This document shows positions 62,233 through 64,000 of a stretch of DNA of 64,000 nucleotides, in pieces; the stretch's first letter is position 1; each line of letters starts with the position of its first letter. The notes below the pieces were generated by a model. The model saw only the letters and a list, made by a program, of their open reading frames with translations, did not search any database and was not told the origin of the DNA. Origin of the DNA: Pseudomonas synxantha BG33R (lineage in GTDB: Bacteria; Pseudomonadota; Gammaproteobacteria; Pseudomonadales; Pseudomonadaceae); NCBI RefSeq assembly GCF_000263715.2, contig NZ_CM001514.1:4281674-4345673 (forward strand), in the 5' to 3' direction. The position numbers and the translations under genes are program-made.

Positions 62233-63159
62233 GTGAGCGCTGACTACCCACGCGACCTGATCGGTTACGGCAGTAACCCTCCTCACCCCCACTGGCCGGG
62301 CAACGCACGCATTGCGCTGTCGTTCGTACTCAACTACGAAGAAGGCGGCGAGCGCAATATCCTGCATGGCGACAAAGAGTCCGAAGCCTTCCTTTCGGAA
62401 ATGGTCTCGGCCCAGCCGCTGCAAGGCGAGCGCAACATGAGCATGGAGTCGCTGTACGAATACGGCAGCCGTGCCGGGGTGTGGCGCATCCTCAAGTTGT
62501 TCAAAGAATTCGACATACCGCTGACCATCTTCGCCGTGGCCATGGCTGCCCAGCGTCATCCGGATGTAATCCGCGCCATGGTCGCCGCCGGCCACGAGAT
62601 TTGCAGCCACGGCTACCGCTGGATCGACTACCAGTACATGGACGAGGCCCAGGAGCGCGAGCACATGCTCGAAGCCATCCGCATCCTCACCGAGCTGACC
62701 GGCGAACGCCCGCTGGGTTGGTACACCGGTCGTACCGGCCCCAACACCCGCCGCCTGGTGATGGAGGAAGGCGGTTTCCTGTATGACTGCGACACCTACG
62801 ACGACGACCTGCCCTACTGGGAACCCAATACCCCTAACGGCAAGCCGCACCTGGTGATCCCCTACACCCTGGACACCAACGACATGCGCTTCACCCAGGT
62901 GCAGGGTTTCAACAAGGGTGACGACTTTTTCGAGTACCTCAAGGATGCCTTCGACGTGCTGTATGCCGAAGGCGCCGAAGCGCCGAAGATGCTTTCGATC
63001 GGCCTGCATTGCCGCCTGATCGGCCGCCCGGCACGCCTGGCCTCGCTCAAGCGCTTCATTGAATACGTCAAAGGCCATGATCAGGTGTGGTTCACCCGCC
63101 GCGTGGACATCGCCCGTCACTGGCACCAAACCCACCCCTGCACGGGAGCGGCGAAATGA
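62233..63159 (+). CDS. puuE: PuuE-type allantoinase, 308 aa
   Basis: The enzyme is a polysaccharide-deacetylase-fold allantoinase that opens allantoin to allantoate without the usual metal-binuclear site. Typical stretches are YPRDLIGYGSNPPHPHWPG, the HEICSHGYRWIDYQYMDEA histidine loop and GWYTGRTGPNTRRLV. The gene starts with GTG after AAGGAAG. Its stop overlaps the uraD start by four bases, so the operon is puuE-uraD-alc. A TTGTATACAA palindrome lies upstream. Confidence 0.95.
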   Translation: MSADYPRDLIGYGSNPPHPHWPGNARIALSFVLNYEEGGERNILHGDKESEAFLSEMVSAQPLQGERNMSMESLYEYGSRAGVWRILKLFKEFDIPLTIFAVAMAAQRHPDVIRAMVAAGHEICSHGYRWIDYQYMDEAQEREHMLEAIRILTELTGERPLGWYTGRTGPNTRRLVMEEGGFLYDCDTYDDDLPYWEPNTPNGKPHLVIPYTLDTNDMRFTQVQGFNKGDDFFEYLKDAFDVLYAEGAEAPKMLSIGLHCRLIGRPARLASLKRFIEYVKGHDQVWFTRRVDIARHWHQTHPCTGAAK

Positions 63160-63671
63160 CTGCGTTCCAGACCTTGCAACCGTCGACCCTGAGCCGCGAC
63201 GCCTTCGTCGCTGCCTTCGCCGACATCTACGAACATTCGCCATGGGTAGCCGAAAAGGCCTTCGAGCTGGGCCAGGATGCGTCGATCGACCAGATCGAAA
63301 CCCTGCACCAGCGCATGAGCGATATCCTGTTGAGCGCTGATCATCAAAGCCAGTTGGCCCTGATCAACGCCCACCCGGACCTGGCCGGTAAAGCCGCCGT
63401 CCAGGGCCAACTCACCCAAGCCAGCACCGATGAGCAAGCTGGCGCGGGGATTCACCAATGCACGGCCGAAGAGTTTTCTCGCTTCACCGAGCTGAATGAC
63501 GCCTACAAGGCCAAGTTCAAGTTTCCCTTCATCATGGCGGTAAAAGGCAGCAACCGGCACCAGATTCTCGCCGCGTTCGAAACGCGCATCCATAACTCGA
63601 CAGACACCGAGTTCAAGTGCGCGCTGGACGAGATCAACAAGATCGCGTTGTTCCGTTTATTGACCCTCTAA
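63156..63671 (+). CDS. uraD: OHCU decarboxylase, 171 aa
   Basis: The enzyme decarboxylates 2-oxo-4-hydroxy-4-carboxy-5-ureidoimidazoline to (S)-allantoin. The family motifs are visible: the [15 protein letters not shown] histidine loop, the [13 protein letters not shown] segment and [12 protein letters not shown]. The ATG at 63156 overlaps the puuE stop. Together with uraH and puuE it covers the steps from hydroxyisourate to allantoate. Confidence 0.95.
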   Translation: MTAFQTLQPSTLSRDAFVAAFADIYEHSPWVAEKAFELGQDASIDQIETLHQRMSDILLSADHQSQLALINAHPDLAGKAAVQGQLTQASTDEQAGAGIHQCTAEEFSRFTELNDAYKAKFKFPFIMAVKGSNRHQILAAFETRIHNSTDTEFKCALDEINKIALFRLLTL

Positions 63672-63712
63672 ACGACCATCCCCAGCCACTCTATCCAAGG
63701 CAGACAAGAAGA

Positions 63713-64000
63713 ATGAAAGCTTACGCCGTACCTTTCGAAAAGTTCGTCAACCTGGCCGACGCCCGCCTGGGCACCAAGATCATCTCGGTGACCGATGACT
63801 GGTTCGCCGACGCCAACCGCCTGTTCCAGCCGACCCCGGCCGTGTGGAAGGAGGGCGTTTTCGATGACAACGGCAAGTGGATGGACGGCTGGGAGTCACG
63901 CCGCAAGCGCTTCGAAGGCTACGACAGCGCGGTGATCCGCCTGGGCGTGCCCGGTTCGATCAAAGGCGTGGACATCGACACTTCATTCTTTACCGGCAAC
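63713..64000 (+). CDS. alc: Allantoicase, N-terminal part (cut by window end)
   Basis: Ninety-six codons are visible, starting [20 protein letters not shown] and including [13 protein letters not shown] and [20 protein letters not shown]. These match the first allantoicase repeat, which binds allantoate and releases urea and ureidoglycolate. The gene follows uraD by 41 bases and continues beyond the window. The reading is open to the last base. Confidence 0.95.
   Translation, partial: MKAYAVPFEKFVNLADARLGTKIISVTDDWFADANRLFQPTPAVWKEGVFDDNGKWMDGWESRRKRFEGYDSAVIRLGVPGSIKGVDIDTSFFTGN

Overview
The window looks like part of a chromosome from the Pseudomonas fluorescens group. It is GC-rich, shows the Pseudomonas pattern of REP/REPIN palindromes beginning AATGTGGGAG, and carries several Pseudomonas-typical families (DUF3509, DUF3309, the NAGGN osmolyte genes, a CsrA/RsmA paralogue). 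Species and strain cannot be fixed from sequence reading alone.

Layout. Bases 1-11.8 kb hold an insecticidal-type Tc toxin locus. It comprises the C-terminal end of a TcA subunit, a complete TcB (1527 aa) translationally coupled to it, and two convergent tandem TcC genes (995 and 916 aa) with related RHS cores but unrelated C-terminal payloads. Bases 11.9-18.8 kb are housekeeping: bolA, a DUF2059 gene, fumC, an EamA exporter, a long nested-repeat intergenic region, a thiolase and polyphosphate:AMP phosphotransferase. Bases 18.9-23.8 kb encode a 1611-aa toxin-like protein with a dermonecrotic-toxin-like N-terminus, leucine-rich repeats and an IpaH-type NEL ubiquitin-ligase domain.

mnmC follows, then the three-gene NAGGN osmoprotectant cluster (26.1-31.0 kb), a yheU gene, a csrA paralogue, a frameshifted SDR gene, a MITE-like element, DUF3309, an LtaS-like phosphoglycerol transferase, an ankyrin-repeat gene paired with an unknown gene, a long-chain acyl-CoA synthetase, DUF3509 behind a sigma-54-like promoter, and a stand-alone LuxR-type HTH protein. 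Next come an acireductone-dioxygenase-like gene lacking most metal ligands coupled to an MFS gene, aroC, an alpha/beta hydrolase, a membrane-anchored GNAT-like protein, prmB, an isochorismatase-fold hydrolase, an Smr protein, folE and a glutaredoxin. A small catabolic-looking unit (CitMHS transporter, AtuA-family protein, AtuA partner, divergent LysR) spans 49.2-53.1 kb.

The right end (53.9-64.0 kb) is a purine-degradation region: NCS2 purine permease, uraH, puuE, uraD and the start of alc. It is interrupted by a lysE gene and a second giant toxin-like gene (1744 aa). Three transcription units there share a TTGTAYACAA-type palindrome that probably binds a common GntR-like regulator.

How the genes work together. 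The permease imports purines, UraH and UraD convert hydroxyisourate to allantoin, and PuuE and Alc continue to ureidoglycolate. The NAGGN genes build the dipeptide osmolyte N-acetylglutaminylglutamine amide. TcA, TcB and TcC form a self-injecting toxin, and the two alternative TcC proteins would give two payloads. The two giant proteins are probably further host-directed toxins. The most notable points are the two unassigned TcC payloads, the NEL-type ligase outside any visible type III secretion context, the giant gene splitting the purine cluster, and the shared operator.
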